DNA from: Nocardioides panzhihuensis
GTDB lineage: Bacteria; Actinomycetota; Actinomycetes; Propionibacteriales; Nocardioidaceae
Direction of reading: 5' to 3'
Length of the DNA: 64,000 nucleotides
Assembly: GCF_013408335.1 (NCBI RefSeq)
Contig: NZ_JACBZR010000001.1
Span: 4,255,501-4,319,500 of the forward strand
Part shown: in pieces, positions 1 through 9,565 of the stretch
How positions within the stretch are numbered: position 1 is the stretch's first letter
Layout: each line of letters begins with the position of its first letter
The notes under the pieces: generated by a model
The model's input: only the letters and a program-made list of their open reading frames with translations
Told to the model about the DNA's origin: nothing
Database searches by the model: none
Translations under genes and position numbers: made by a program

Positions 1-1127
1 AGACCCTCGTCCATCGCGATGGGCTGGATGAGCTCGACCGACATCTCGGTGTTGTCACCCGGCATGACCATCTCGGTGCCCTCGGGGAGGGTCACAACGC
101 CGGTCACGTCCGTGGTCCGGAAGTAGAACTGCGGACGGTAGTTGTTGAAGAACGGCGTGTGACGGCCACCCTCCTCCTTCGAGAGGATGTAGACAGAGCC
201 CTCGAAGTTGGTGTGCGGGGTGGTGGTGCCCGGCTTGATGACAACCATGCCGCGCTCGACGTCCTCGCGCTTGGTGCCGCGGAGCAGCAGCCCGACGTTC
301 TCGCCGGCCTGGCCCTCGTCAAGAAGCTTGCGGAACATCTCGACGCCGGTGACGGTCGACTTCTGCGAGTTCTCGCGGATGCCGACGATCTCGACCTCTT
401 CGCCGACCTTGACGATGCCGCGCTCGATACGACCGGTGATGACGGTGCCACGACCGGTGATCGTGAAGACGTCCTCAACGGGCATCAGGAACGGCTTCTC
501 GGTCTCGCGAGCCGGGGTCGGGATGTAGTCGTCGACGGCCTGCATGAGCTCGGCGACGGAGTCCATCCACTTCTCCTCGCCCTGCAGGGCGGGGTAAGCG
601 GCAACGCGGACGACCGGCAGGTCGTCACCCGGGAACTCGTACTCGCTGAGGAGCTCGCGCACCTCCATCTCGACGAGCTCGATGAGCTCCTCGTCGTCGA
701 CCATGTCGCACTTGTTGAGCGCGACGACGATCGACGGCACGCCGACCTGGCGGGCCAGGAGCACGTGCTCCTTGGTCTGCGGCATCGGGCCGTCGGTGGC
801 GGCGACCACGAGGATCGCGCCGTCCATCTGCGCGGCACCGGTGATCATGTTCTTGATGTAGTCCGCGTGACCGGGGCAGTCGACGTGCGCGTAGTGGCGC
901 ACCTCGGTCTGGTACTCGATGTGCGCGATCGAGATCGTGATACCCCGCTGGCGCTCCTCGGGGGCCTTGTCGATGTCCTCGAACGCGAACTCCGGGTTCA
1001 GGTCCGGGTACTTCGCGTGCAGCACCTTCGAGATCGCCGCGGTAAGGGTGGTCTTACCGTGGTCGATGTGACCGATGGTGCCGATGTTGACGTGCGGCTT
1101 CGTCCGCTCGAACTTCGCCTTAGCCAC
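1..1127 (-). CDS. tuf: Elongation factor Tu, C-terminus cut by window edge
   Basis: EF-Tu carries aminoacyl-tRNA to the ribosomal A site as a GTP complex. Translation from the GTG at 1127 gives [19 protein letters not shown] and then the G1 loop GHIDHGKTT (residues 19-27), and continues to ...[15 protein letters not shown] at the window edge. About 22 residues of the usual ~397 are missing outside the window, so the gene is partial, not broken. An AGGAGGAG ribosome binding site precedes the start. It is the last visible gene of the str operon (rpsL-rpsG-fusA-tuf), 84 nt after fusA. Confidence 0.97.
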   Translation of the reverse strand, partial: MAKAKFERTKPHVNIGTIGHIDHGKTTLTAAISKVLHAKYPDLNPEFAFEDIDKAPEERQRGITISIAHIEYQTEVRHYAHVDCPGHADYIKNMITGAAQMDGAILVVAATDGPMPQTKEHVLLARQVGVPSIVVALNKCDMVDDEELIELVEMEVRELLSEYEFPGDDLPVVRVAAYPALQGEEKWMDSVAELMQAVDDYIPTPARETEKPFLMPVEDVFTITGRGTVITGRIERGIVKVGEEVEIVGIRENSQKSTVTGVEMFRKLLDEGQAGENVGLLLRGTKREDVERGMVVIKPGTTTPHTNFEGSVYILSKEEGGRHTPFFNNYRPQFYFRTTDVTGVVTLPEGTEMVMPGDNTEMSVELIQPIAMDEG

Positions 1128-1211
1128 TGTGGGCTCCTCCTGGTGTGATTTTCTTACTGACTCGTACTGAAAGGTGTTGCTGCCGAAGTCCCTGGACGGG
1201 CGACCCGAAGG

Positions 1212-3326
<2,115 letters not shown>

Positions 3327-3409
3327 TGTCTTCAGCGTTCCTTAAAGAGATTGTCTTCGGTCTGGATTGGCGGGGTGCCCACATTGTGCTGTGAGCACCC
3401 CGCCATACG

Positions 3410-3880
3410 TCACCAGCGGTAGTGCGCGAAGGCCTTGTTGGACTCGGCCATCTTGTGAGTGTCCTCGCGCTTCTTCACAGCGGCACCGAGGCCGTTGCTC
3501 GCGTCGAGGATCTCGTTCATCAGACGCTCGGCCATCGTCTTCTCACGACGGTCCTGGGCGTAGCCGACGAGCCAGCGCAGCGCGAGCGTGGTGCCACGCG
3601 TGCCCTTGACCTCGATCGGGACCTGGTAGGTCGCGCCACCGACACGGCGGGACTTGACCTCGATGGCCGGCTTCACGTTGTCCATCGCACGCTTGAGCGT
3701 GACCACGGGGTCGGTGCCGGTCTTCTCGCGGCAGCCCTCGAGCGCGGTGTAGACGATGCGCTGCGCGACCTGCTTCTTGCCGTCCTGCAGGACCTTGCTG
3801 ACGAGCTGGGTTACGAGCTGCGAGCCGTAGACGGGGTCGACGACGAGCGGACGCTTGGGAGCGGGACCCTTACGAGGCAT
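3410..3880 (-). CDS. rpsG: 30S ribosomal protein S7
   Basis: S7 nucleates assembly of the 30S head by binding the 3' domain of 16S rRNA. The 156-residue protein begins [20 protein letters not shown] and ends [12 protein letters not shown], both typical of actinobacterial S7. A longer in-frame extension upstream lies inside rpsL; the ATG at 3880 is preferred because it gives the family N-terminus and sits only 1 nt after the rpsL stop, with the GGAGAAG ribosome site inside the rpsL end. Translational coupling to rpsL is likely. Confidence 0.98.
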   Translation of the reverse strand: MPRKGPAPKRPLVVDPVYGSQLVTQLVSKVLQDGKKQVAQRIVYTALEGCREKTGTDPVVTLKRAMDNVKPAIEVKSRRVGGATYQVPIEVKGTRGTTLALRWLVGYAQDRREKTMAERLMNEILDASNGLGAAVKKREDTHKMAESNKAFAHYRW

Positions 3881-3881
3881 G

Positions 3882-4253
3882 TCACTTCTCCTTCTTCGCG
3901 CCGTAGCGCGAACGGGCCTGCTTGCGGTTCTTGACACCCTGGGTGTCGAGCGTGCCGCGGATGATCTTGTAACGCACACCGGGGAGGTCCTTCACACGAC
4001 CGCCGCGGACGAGCACGATGGAGTGCTCCTGAAGGTTGTGACCCACGCCCGGGATGTAAGCGGTGACCTCGACGCCGGAGGAGAGGCGCACGCGGGCGAC
4101 CTTCCGGAGGGCGGAGTTCGGCTTCTTCGGGGTGGTGGTGTAGACGCGCGTGCAGACGCCACGGCGCTGCGGCGATCCCTTGAGGGCAGGCGTCTTCGAC
4201 TTAGTCGCCTTGTCCTCGCGGCCCTTGCGGACCAGCTGGTTGATTGTGGGCAC
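3882..4253 (-). CDS. rpsL: 30S ribosomal protein S12
   Basis: S12 sits at the decoding centre and controls translational accuracy. The 123-residue product ([20 protein letters not shown]...) contains [11 protein letters not shown] and [12 protein letters not shown], so both lysines whose mutation gives streptomycin resistance (K43 and K88) are the wild-type residue. The start is GTG. It is the first gene of the str operon; the 262-bp gap upstream must hold the operon promoter. Confidence 0.98.
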   Translation of the reverse strand: MPTINQLVRKGREDKATKSKTPALKGSPQRRGVCTRVYTTTPKKPNSALRKVARVRLSSGVEVTAYIPGVGHNLQEHSIVLVRGGRVKDLPGVRYKIIRGTLDTQGVKNRKQARSRYGAKKEK

Positions 4254-4515
4254 CTCGGTGGTTCCCCTTCTTTTCTGCTCTCACTACGCGGCGCTCTGCC
4301 GCGAAGGATCAAATGTTGTGCGTCCAGGTGGTGCGATACCAACTGGTCCCGCCTCGCCCCCGAGGTCGGGCGTGTCGCCCATACCTCAACAGCATGAAGA
4401 CGGATCTCTCGAACCGAATCCCCACTAGAGGGCGCCGAACCCGGGTCCGAGACCTTTTCTCGAGCTTGTTCCGGGCACGCGCGACGGCCTGGTTGTCCCA
4501 GACACGCTTCAGAGG
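4254..4515 (-). promoter_or_regulatory. Leader and promoter region of the str operon
   Basis: This 262-bp gap separates rpsL from the stop of the upstream MFS gene on the same strand and has no credible ORF. It should contain the promoter and long leader of rpsL-rpsG-fusA-tuf. On the minus strand a GAAAAGG ribosome site precedes the rpsL GTG. I see no promoter hexamers strong enough to place the start site. Confidence 0.45.
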
Positions 4516-5766
4516 CTACCCGGCAGCCTGAGAGGGGGTCAAAACGGCCCGGATACCACCTCGGAGCGCGACCAGGAGCAGGACCCCCGCAAGCGTGCCG
4601 AACAGGACCATGGTGCCACTGGCGTACAAGGTCGTGCGGGCGCCGAAGTGCTCGCCGATGAAGCCGATGAGCGGGGCCCCCAGCGGGGTGCCGCCCATCA
4701 GGACGGTCATGTAGATCGCCATCACCCGGCCGCGGAACTCAGGCGCCGCCTCGGTCTGCATGGTGGCGTTGCAGGCGTTGAGCACCGTGATGGTGCAGAA
4801 CCCGACGATCGGGCCGGTCAGGGCGAACAATGCGTACGTCGGCATGAACCCGGACACGATGATGGACAGTCCGAACCCGGTCGCCGCCGCCACGATCAGC
4901 CTGAGCGGGATCCGGGTGCGGCGGGCGCCGAGCAGAGCGCCCGAGAGCGAGCCGACGGCCAGGACGGTGCCGAGGAGGCCGTACTCGCTGGCTCCCTTGC
5001 CGAACTCCTCGGTCGCCATCAGCGCCGAGGTGATCGGGAAGTTCGCCCCGAACGTGCCGACGAAGAAGACGATGACGAGCACCATCAGCATCTTGGGCTG
5101 CGTACGGATGTAGCCGACCCCTTCCCGCAGCATCCCGCGCCGACGGGCGACCGGGTCGGGCGAGCGGAGCTCGCCGGTGTCCATCCGCTGCAGCTGCCCG
5201 ATGACGGCGAGGTAGGAGACGGCGTTGATGAGGATGACCCAGCCGGTCGCCTCGGGACCGCCGCCCAGCCAGCCGATGAGCAGTCCGGCCAGCGCCGGCC
5301 CGACCAGGCGGGCGAGGTTGAAGGAGGCCGAGTTGAGGCCGACGGCGTTGGTGACGTCGTCGGGGTGGACCATCTCCGAGACGAACGACTGCCGGCCGGG
5401 GCCGTCGAAGGCGGCACCGATGCCGAAGAGGAAGGCGACCAGGTAGACCATCCACACCTCGGCGTTGCCGCTCACCGCGAGCACACCGAGGAGCAGCGAC
5501 ATCAGCGCCATCCAGGCCTGGGCCACCTGCAGCAGGCGGCGCTTCGGGAAGCGGTCCGCGATGACCCCGGCGTAGGGGCTCAGCAGGAGGATGGGCAGGA
5601 ACTGCAGGCCGGTGGTGATACCGAGCGCCGCTCCCCCGCCGCCCAGACTCAGGACCAACCAGTCCTGGGCGATGCGTTGCATCCAGGTGCCGACGTTGGA
5701 GACGACGCTGCCGGCTAGGTACAGGCGGTAGTTGTGACTGCGCAGGGAACGGAACGTGGGGCTCAA
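4516..5766 (-). CDS. MFS transporter (EntS/DHA3-like exporter)
   Basis: A 416-residue integral membrane protein of the major facilitator superfamily, about 12 helices, starting MSPTFRSLRSHNYRLYLAGS. The loop after helix 2 is GVIADRFPKRRLLQ, the usual DxxxRR-type motif between helices 2 and 3. N-terminal sequence FRSLRSHNYRLYLAG and overall pattern match the DHA3/enterobactin-exporter group, so export of a small hydrophobic compound or drug is likely; the substrate is unknown. Its start overlaps the marR stop by 4 bp (5763-5766), so the two genes are cotranscribed and translationally coupled, and MarR should control it. Confidence 0.9.
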   Translation of the reverse strand: MSPTFRSLRSHNYRLYLAGSVVSNVGTWMQRIAQDWLVLSLGGGGAALGITTGLQFLPILLLSPYAGVIADRFPKRRLLQVAQAWMALMSLLLGVLAVSGNAEVWMVYLVAFLFGIGAAFDGPGRQSFVSEMVHPDDVTNAVGLNSASFNLARLVGPALAGLLIGWLGGGPEATGWVILINAVSYLAVIGQLQRMDTGELRSPDPVARRRGMLREGVGYIRTQPKMLMVLVIVFFVGTFGANFPITSALMATEEFGKGASEYGLLGTVLAVGSLSGALLGARRTRIPLRLIVAAATGFGLSIIVSGFMPTYALFALTGPIVGFCTITVLNACNATMQTEAAPEFRGRVMAIYMTVLMGGTPLGAPLIGFIGEHFGARTTLYASGTMVLFGTLAGVLLLVALRGGIRAVLTPSQAAG

Positions 5767-6224
5767 CTGGTAGCTATTCTCTCCATGATCGAAGCGGCAG
5801 TGCGGATGGCGGCGAGCTCGTCGGCGTCGAGGCCGACGAGCTGCTGGGCAAGCCAGGCGTCCCGGCTGAGCCGGTCCTTGCGTACGGTCCGGCGACCCTT
5901 GCTGGTGATCGAGACCAGCACCTGACGGCGGTCGGTCTCGCCCTGGCGGCGTACGACGTAGCCGCCCTCCTCGAGGAAGTTGACCATCCTGGTCATGCTC
6001 GGCGGCTGGACCCGCTCACGTCCGGCGAGAGCGCCGAGCGTCATCTCGTCGTTGGCGTACAACGCCCCGAGCACCGCCATCGACCCCAGGGAGAGGTCGT
6101 TGTCGGGGTGGCGCTCGTTGGCGAGACGGCGGCGCATCCGCATGACGGAGGTGCGCAGCACCGACGCGACCTCGGGGATGTCAGAGGTCGCGTCGGGCGC
6201 GGGAACGGGCTGTGCGGTAGGCAT
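5763..6224 (-). CDS. MarR family transcriptional regulator
   Basis: A 153-residue winged-helix repressor. Residues near 45-110 carry LSLGSMAVLGALYANDEMTLG, the helix-turn-helix region LAGRERVQPPSMTRMVNFLE and the wing GYVVRRQGETDRRQVLVSIT, all classic MarR. I place the start at the ATG at 6224 (MPTAQPVPAP) rather than 6236, because a TATGCT -10 hexamer lies 7 nt upstream, the leaderless spacing seen elsewhere in this window. That -10 is inside a 22-bp palindrome, so the gene is probably autorepressed together with the MFS exporter it overlaps. Confidence 0.9.
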   Translation of the reverse strand: MPTAQPVPAPDATSDIPEVASVLRTSVMRMRRRLANERHPDNDLSLGSMAVLGALYANDEMTLGALAGRERVQPPSMTRMVNFLEEGGYVVRRQGETDRRQVLVSITSKGRRTVRKDRLSRDAWLAQQLVGLDADELAAIRTAASIMERIATS

Positions 6225-6226
6225 GT

Positions 6227-6248
6227 CGGTAAGCATAACTACTTACCG
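6227..6248. promoter_or_regulatory. MarR operator overlapping the -10 box
   Basis: A perfect inverted repeat CGGTAAG-N8-CTTACCG. The minus-strand -10 hexamer TATGCT (6232-6237) of the marR-MFS operon lies within its spacer and right arm. Position and symmetry fit an autoregulatory MarR dimer site. Confidence 0.7.
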
Positions 6249-6300
6249 GAACTAACTATTCCCTAGAACTCAGGGATGGGTGTCCGCTGGCGCCCGGCGC

Positions 6301-6345
6301 AGGGCCGGTCAGTCAGGGCCGGTCGGTCAGGACGGGTCGGTCAGG
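6301..6345. repeat. 14-bp tandem repeat, 3.4 copies
   Basis: Units AGGGCCGGTCAGTC, AGGGCCGGTCGGTC and AGGACGGGTCGGTC followed by a partial AGGAC. The array runs into the stop codon of the DUF1059-like gene and fills the space between it and marR. No function is apparent. Confidence 0.8.
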
Positions 6346-6490
6346 ACATCGCGGCGAGCATCAGGATGTCGTCGCGGCTGTAGGTGCGGCCGGGGTGAGC
6401 CTCGGCGAGGTGCTCCTGCACCTTCTCGACCAGCTCGTCGTCGGTCTCCGTGCGGAAGTTGGTGCCACAGGGGCAGCGAAGCGAAGCCAT
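6341..6490 (-). CDS. DUF1059-like small protein
   Basis: A 49-residue soluble protein beginning MASLRCPCGTNFRTETDDEL. It has the CxCG pair near the N-terminus and the HLAEAHPGRTYSRDDILML ending seen in short DUF1059-type proteins: a single Cys-Cys/His cluster that may bind metal. The start is the ATG at 6490, with a GGAGG site 7 nt upstream; the longer in-frame ORF has no ribosome site. It stands alone; the cellular role is unknown. Confidence 0.75.
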   Translation of the reverse strand: MASLRCPCGTNFRTETDDELVEKVQEHLAEAHPGRTYSRDDILMLAAMS

Positions 6491-6579
6491 CAGGAACCTC
6501 CCAGGTCGTCGGGCCATGCCGAGACGTGCTCGGCAGCCCCAGACTATCGCCCACCCAAGGCCCACTAAGGTTGGGAGGC

Positions 6580-6663
6580 ATGAGCGAGCGCCAGCGAGGG
6601 ACCATAGGCCTCAGGCCGCCGCGTCCGTGTTCTTCGTCCGGCTTGACGGAGGCGGCCGCATGA
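6580..6663 (+). repeat. MIRU-like coupling repeat, copy 1 (27-codon ORF)
   Basis: An 84-bp repeat that is one open frame: ATGAGCGAGCGCCAGCGAG... to a TGA (6661-6663) overlapping the ATG of the next gene at 6660. The peptide starts MSERQRGTIGLRP and ends LTEAAA. A GGGAGG ribosome site lies just upstream, and GGAGG near the repeat's own 3' end serves the downstream gene. Three further copies lie at 14442-14528, 18649-18732 and 20791-20874. Confidence 0.85.
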
Positions 6664-7049
6664 ACGACCAGTACCGCGACGAGGACTACCCTGGCGCCTA
6701 CCCGGAGCAGAACTACGACGGGTACGACGGCGACCACTACGCCGAGGACGGCGGCTACCCGCAGGACTACGGCTATGAGGAGCCGCCTGTCGAGGAGCCC
6801 GCCACGGAACGACCGGAGCCGAAGATCGAGCTGGTCGACGAGGACGGCATCCGGGCGTTCGAGCTCGCCACGCTCGGCTGGCTCGTCGGGTTCGTCGCCC
6901 TGCTCCCGTTCTGGGGCCTGCTCAACGACCGCGGCTGGACCTGGTGGATCTGGACCTGCCTGGCGGCCTTCGGCATCGGCGCGATCGGCATCGAGCTGAC
7001 CCGGCGCCGCAAGATGCGCCGGCTGCGCGCCGAGGGGCTGCAGCTCTAA
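6660..7049 (+). CDS. DUF2530-like small membrane protein
   Basis: A 129-residue protein. The first ~60 residues are acidic and Tyr/Asp/Gly-rich (MNDQYRDEDYPGAYPEQNYD...). Two transmembrane helices follow, LATLGWLVGFVALLPFWGLL and WWIWTCLAAFGIGAIGIEL, then a basic tail RRRKMRRLRAEG. The helix pair with the W-rich second helix and basic end resembles the actinobacterial DUF2530 family; function unknown. The start ATG overlaps the stop of the 27-codon repeat ORF (ATGA), so translation is probably coupled to it. It converges with the DUF3027 gene 3 nt away. Confidence 0.75.
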   Translation: MNDQYRDEDYPGAYPEQNYDGYDGDHYAEDGGYPQDYGYEEPPVEEPATERPEPKIELVDEDGIRAFELATLGWLVGFVALLPFWGLLNDRGWTWWIWTCLAAFGIGAIGIELTRRRKMRRLRAEGLQL

Positions 7050-7052
7050 GGC

Positions 7053-7931
7053 CTAGAAGGCCTCGACGTCGCCGCTGATGGTGTCGAAGACCGGGTCCGG
7101 CAGCGGCAGCGGCTCGTGCTTCTTCGCCAGCCGCACCTCCGAGTGCGCGCCGCACCCGTGGTTGAGGCTGACCACCTTGCCGTCGTCGTTGGCGTCGCCG
7201 TTTGCGCAGACACCGAAGCTCGACGCGAGATGGCCGGTCAGCCGGACCAGGAAGCCACAGCTGTGGCACTGGTCGGGGGCGGCCTGCGCGAGCGGCGCCT
7301 CGGGACCGCCGTCACCGGCGTACCAACGCTCCGCGGCGGCGTCGAAGCCGGAGGTGGACAGGGTCCGGACACGACCGAGGCCGAGGTCCTTGGCGACCTC
7401 GCGCACCTGGGCCTTCTCGTCGGCGTCGAGCGGGTCGTCACCGAAGGCATACGTCGGGACCAGTCGAGCGTCGTCGTCCTCGACCGGGAGGAGATCCCCG
7501 GGCGAGAGATCGCCGGGCTTGATCCGCTCACGGTAGGGCACCCAGGCCGGCGCGACGATCGCAGCGTCACCGGGGACCAGGACGATCTCGTTGATCGTCA
7601 CCGGCGCGTCGACACCGAATCCCGGACCGTCCAGTGTGGGCACGGTGACGAGAGTGACCGACCAGTGCCAACCCACGTAACCCTTGCGGGCGCAGGCGAA
7701 CTGGTGGGTCACGACGCCTGAGCCGGCACCCTCCTCGACCACATGGCCGAGGTGTTCTCCGACGTCACCGGCTGGCACGTCGGACAGGAGCGCGGCGCGG
7801 GCCTCGTCGACGGCAGCGACGGCCGTCGCATCGGCGTACGGGGTCGTGATCACGATCCACATCTTCGCCCACAGGCGTCTCAGGTTCCACTTCGGGGTCA
7901 CCTTGCGCCACCACAACCTGAACTTCCGCAC
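7053..7931 (-). CDS. DUF3027 domain protein
   Basis: A 292-residue soluble protein. After a basic N-terminus (MRKFRLWWRKVTPKWNLRRL) comes the DUF3027 core: DEARAALL, VTHQFACARKGYVGWHWSVTL, NEIVLVPGDAAIVAPAWVPY and LSPGDLLPVEDDDARLVP. The C-terminus has a Cys/His cluster (QCHSCGF, CANG, HGCGAHSE) that looks like a zinc ribbon. Function is unknown; the family is widespread in actinobacteria and sits near a CspB-type gene and an MFS gene, as here. The start is a GTG with GGGAGGA about 10 nt upstream. Confidence 0.88.
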   Translation of the reverse strand: MRKFRLWWRKVTPKWNLRRLWAKMWIVITTPYADATAVAAVDEARAALLSDVPAGDVGEHLGHVVEEGAGSGVVTHQFACARKGYVGWHWSVTLVTVPTLDGPGFGVDAPVTINEIVLVPGDAAIVAPAWVPYRERIKPGDLSPGDLLPVEDDDARLVPTYAFGDDPLDADEKAQVREVAKDLGLGRVRTLSTSGFDAAAERWYAGDGGPEAPLAQAAPDQCHSCGFLVRLTGHLASSFGVCANGDANDDGKVVSLNHGCGAHSEVRLAKKHEPLPLPDPVFDTISGDVEAF

Positions 7932-7984
7932 AACGCGTGATCCTCCCAGAAGTACGCCGCTACTGCACAGTCACGGCAGGTATT

Positions 7985-8143
7985 GAGATCGCGCGAGCAG
8001 GGGCGCCGTCGCGAGCGGCGCGAGACGGGTGTGCTGGCAAGGCGGAGCCTCGAAGGCGGTCTGGTTGCACCATTGAGAGGCGACAACGCCGCCAGCGCGC
8101 CCGTATCGCGCCGCGCAGCAGGCGGCCCTGCTCGCGCGATCTC
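7985..8143. repeat. Fold-back element with long inverted repeats
   Basis: The ends are an 18-bp perfect inverted repeat (7985-8002 with 8126-8143). The arms continue as an imperfect repeat for about 60 bp each way, sharing GGCGCGA, ACGGG and GCTGGC blocks. The ~40-bp centre is not complementary. The element lies in the 267-bp gap between the DUF3027 start and the cvnD terminator. It has no ORF of its own and resembles a MITE or large palindromic intergenic repeat. Confidence 0.75.
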
Positions 8144-8152
8144 ATCAGACGA

Positions 8153-8187
8153 CAACACCCGCCGAAGCTTGGCTACGGCGGGTGTTG
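8153..8187 (-). terminator. Terminator of the cvn operon
   Basis: A perfect 12-bp stem (8153-8164 with 8176-8187) around an 11-nt loop, beginning 11 nt after the cvnD stop. There is no U-tract, as is usual in high-GC actinobacteria. Confidence 0.75.
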
Positions 8188-8198
8188 GCTGTTGCTGG

Positions 8199-8777
8199 TT
8201 ACTGCAGAGCGCGCGTGGAGACCATGGAGAGGACGTACTCGACGAGCGAGATCAGCGTCGCCTTGGTCGACTGGCGGTCGCGGGCGTCACAGGTGACGAT
8301 CGGGATGTCCGGGCGCAGAGCCAGAGCCTCACGGATCTGCTCCGGCTTGTAGGCCTGGTTGGCGCCGAAGACGTTGTGGGCGACGACGAACGGCACGTTG
8401 CGGGACTCGAAGTAGTCGATAGCACCGAAAGAGTCGGCGAGACGACGGGTGTCGATGAGCACCACAGCGCCGATGGCACCCTGGGTCAGGTCGTCCCACA
8501 TGAACCAGAACCGGTTCTGACCGGGGGTCCCGAACAGGTAGAGGATCAGATCGGAGTCGAGGGAGACCCGGCCGAAGTCCATCGCGACCGTGGTGGTCTT
8601 CTTGTTCGGCACTGCGGAGAGGTCGTCGACGCCGGCGGTCGCCTGCGTCATCACAGCCTCGGTCGTCAGCGGAACGATCTCCGAGACGGAACCCACGAAG
8701 GTCGTCTTACCAACGCCGAACCCGCCGGCGATGACGATCTTCGCAGACATTGTCGCCTGCTTGGAGTCGGTGGTCAC
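8199..8777 (-). CDS. cvnD: CvnD-type small GTPase of a conservon
   Basis: A 192-residue P-loop GTPase: P-loop GGFGVGKTTFVGS (residues 18-30), G3 region YLFGTPGQNRFWFM, and VVAHNVFGAN in the place of the G4 NKxD region. It is the fourth member of the conservon, a set found in streptomycetes and relatives in which a membrane kinase-like protein, a roadblock protein, a DUF742 protein and a GTPase form a membrane complex that resembles a eukaryotic G-protein relay. The GTG start has a GGAG site; the gene follows cvnC by 13 nt and ends at a strong hairpin. Confidence 0.93.
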   Translation of the reverse strand: MTTDSKQATMSAKIVIAGGFGVGKTTFVGSVSEIVPLTTEAVMTQATAGVDDLSAVPNKKTTTVAMDFGRVSLDSDLILYLFGTPGQNRFWFMWDDLTQGAIGAVVLIDTRRLADSFGAIDYFESRNVPFVVAHNVFGANQAYKPEQIREALALRPDIPIVTCDARDRQSTKATLISLVEYVLSMVSTRALQ

Positions 8778-8790
8778 TGCATTACTCCTG

Positions 8791-9141
8791 TCAAAGCTTC
8801 CTCAGGCCGGACAGCACGCGCTCGAGGAGAGCGGTGTCCGGGGCGTCCGGGACCTTGCTGGCGTGCACCTGCACCACGCCGCGCTCCGCAAGGTCACCGA
8901 TCAGGACTCGGGCGACACCCAGGGGCACCCGGATGAGCGCCGCCACCTCAGCGACGGAACGGCTCTCGCGGCAAAGCTCTGCGATCGTCCGCTCCTCGGG
9001 CGACCGGACGTAGCCGTCGATCACGTAACGGTCCGTGATCACCAGAGCTTCTATCGGGAAGACGCGCTTGGGTTGCGTGCGGCCACGGGTCAGGGCATAC
9101 GGCCTGACCAGCGGCGGCGGTTCGGATGCGTGGTTGCTCAC
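8791..9141 (-). CDS. cvnC: CvnC-type DUF742 protein
   Basis: A 116-residue protein (VSNHASEPPPLVRPYALTRG...) of the DUF742 family. The C-terminal half, RSVAEVAALIRVPLGVARVL followed by IGDLAERGVVQVHA, has the winged-helix-like pattern of these proteins, which bind the other conservon components. The start is uncertain: the GTG at 9141 begins the family-like NxxxPPPLVRPYALTxGRT sequence and leaves 28 nt after cvnB; a start at 9213 would overlap cvnB by 44 bp. It is the third gene of the operon. Confidence 0.9.
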   Translation of the reverse strand: MSNHASEPPPLVRPYALTRGRTQPKRVFPIEALVITDRYVIDGYVRSPEERTIAELCRESRSVAEVAALIRVPLGVARVLIGDLAERGVVQVHASKVPDAPDTALLERVLSGLRKL

Positions 9142-9169
9142 GATCTCGGTCCTAGGGTCGGGGCACTGA

Positions 9170-9565
9170 TCAGGCGCCGGTTCTGGTATCGGGGGTGAGG
9201 GCGGTGGCAACACGCGAGATCAACAGCTGCATCTGGTAGCCAACCTGTCCCAGATCGCAGTCGGGGGCGGCAAGGGCAGCAAGGCTGGAGCCCTCACCAA
9301 CCGCCATGAGGACCAGATAGCCACCGTCCATCTCGATGACCATCTGCTGGACATTACCCGCCGCGAAGCACCGAGCTGCTCCCTGGGTAAGACTGGTGAG
9401 ACCGGAGGCGATCGCCGAGAGCTGGTCGGCCCGGTCCGGGGGGAAGTCGACGGAGCTGGCCATCGGCATGCCATCAGCCGACACCAAGATCGCGTGAGCG
9501 ATGTCAGGGGTGCGCTGGGTCAGGCTGTCGACAAGCCAGTCCAGTCCTGCGGGGGCCGTTGTCAC
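9170..9565 (-). CDS. cvnB: CvnB-type roadblock/LC7 protein
   Basis: A 131-residue roadblock/LC7 domain protein: LDWLVDSLTQRTPDIAHAIL at the N-terminus, then VSADGMPMASS and the central strand GGYLVLMAVGEGSSLAALA. Proteins of this type bind small GTPases, which fits the cvnD product three genes on. The start at 9565 overlaps the cvnA stop by 4 bp, so it is translationally coupled to the sensor protein. Confidence 0.95.
   Translation of the reverse strand: MTTAPAGLDWLVDSLTQRTPDIAHAILVSADGMPMASSVDFPPDRADQLSAIASGLTSLTQGAARCFAAGNVQQMVIEMDGGYLVLMAVGEGSSLAALAAPDCDLGQVGYQMQLLISRVATALTPDTRTGA

Noticed and set aside
159..1148. Long plus-strand frame across tuf
   Set aside because: It is antisense to EF-Tu and arises from high-GC codon bias; its low-complexity product has no family match.
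7983..8936. 317-codon plus-strand frame starting in the fold-back element
   Set aside because: It runs antisense to cvnD; the start lies in the palindrome, and the same peptide start appears on the opposite strand because of the symmetry.
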